From Planctomycetota bacterium (GTDB lineage: Bacteria; Planctomycetota; Planctomycetia; Isosphaerales; Isosphaeraceae): DNA of 59,800 bases. Below, piece after piece: positions 59,562 to 59,800 of the stretch (its first letter is position 1; each line of letters opens with the position of its first letter). A model generated the notes under the pieces. That model saw only the letters and a program-made list of their open reading frames with translations. It searched no databases and was not told the origin of the DNA. Both the position numbers and the translations under genes were made by a program. The stretch is from NCBI GenBank assembly GCA_021791715.1, contig JAJYWB010000037.1, positions 1 to 59,800 on the forward strand, given 5' to 3'.

Positions 59562-59800
59562 TTCAATCCGAACTTAGAGTCCATCCGGATAATGTTTTAC
59601 GGCGATATCTCCTCGAATCCTCGAGTTTCGGCGATATCACACCAGATAAATCATAAGCATTCGCATACATACAAAAAAGTTATCCCCGTTTGGGAGGGCG
59701 AACCTCCTGGTGAGTCGATATTCATAAACCCGTGCGACACGCTGGTTTTCGCCGTCGAGAATCATAAAACTTACCAAAGCGGCTCACCGGGAGGTTCGCC
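59562..59800. repeat. 240-bp direct repeat, copy 2 (cut by window end)
   Basis: Same 239 bases as copy 1 (59199-59436) except one extra A in an A-run near 59675. It contains a second inverted REP-like pair from 59692 to beyond the window end. The two copies are separated by about 120 unrelated bases, so the repeat is a recent segmental duplication. Confidence 0.9.

Overview
The window looks like the chromosome of a planctomycete, probably from the Isosphaeraceae/Gemmatales side of the phylum. It is GC-rich and gene-dense, and it carries families that are characteristic of this group: DUF1559 prepilin-like proteins, Pirellula-type dehydrogenase/heme-binding fusions, a DUF1587/1592/1588/1585 cytochrome next to a DUF1552 protein, an LEPR-XLL-type surface protein, sigma factors of the FPTTHWS type beside giant kinase-TPR proteins, and a cytochrome bc complex with a multiheme subunit. 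No rRNA, tRNA, CRISPR array, transposase or phage gene was seen. I infer the taxonomy from gene families only.

Layout. 1-720: tandem array of 102-bp units built from 18-bp monomers, each unit carrying a REP-like hairpin. 0.9-3.3 kb (minus): HEAT-repeat lipoprotein, DUF1559 pseudopilin, small secreted CxxC protein. 3.9-8.0 kb: ECF sigma factor and transmembrane Ser/Thr kinase with TPRs. 8.3-23.6 kb: a polysaccharide-degradation cluster with a ThuA/dehydrogenase/cytochrome c fusion, a tandem two-domain CE1 esterase, a Tat-exported Gfo/Idh/MocA oxidoreductase, a second CE1 esterase, a DUF1592-type cytochrome, a DUF1552 protein and a GH10 xylanase. This suggests attack on feruloylated or acetylated xylan. 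24.2-30.3 kb: a compact type II fatty-acid/polyketide-like cluster (dehydratase, ACP, dehydratase, ketosynthase, ketosynthase, alpha/beta hydrolase). In it one dehydratase and one ketosynthase have lost their catalytic residues and look like non-catalytic partners. 30.7-34.9 kb: two tandem, translationally coupled exported proteins that end in HINT (intein/hedgehog-like) domains. 34.9-36.7 kb (minus): LEPR-XLL surface protein.

37.0-49.5 kb: a 40-residue zinc-ribbon protein, a 2Fe-2S ferredoxin (minus), then a respiratory operon with a Rieske protein bearing a long Ala/Lys-rich N-terminus, a b6-type cytochrome b, a subunit-IV-like membrane protein with extra helices, and an octaheme cytochrome c with a coiled coil. 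Two cupredoxin-like exported proteins and a DUF1573 protein follow. Together these form a quinol-oxidising complex and plausible periplasmic electron carriers. 49.8-51.6 kb: split glutamine-dependent NAD synthetase (amidase plus synthetase). 51.8-56.0 kb: ECF sigma factor, membrane anti-sigma-like partner and two exported proteins. 56.3-58.6 kb (minus): FIST-domain sensor and a six-EF-hand secreted protein. 59.2-59.8 kb: two near-identical ~240-bp direct repeats, each carrying a MITE/REPIN-like inverted pair of the same REP-like motif that occurs at 0-0.6 kb and 47.0-47.3 kb.

The observations I rate highest are the paired active/inactive subunits of the acyl cluster, the twin HINT proteins, and the REP-like family that appears in three different architectures within 60 kb.
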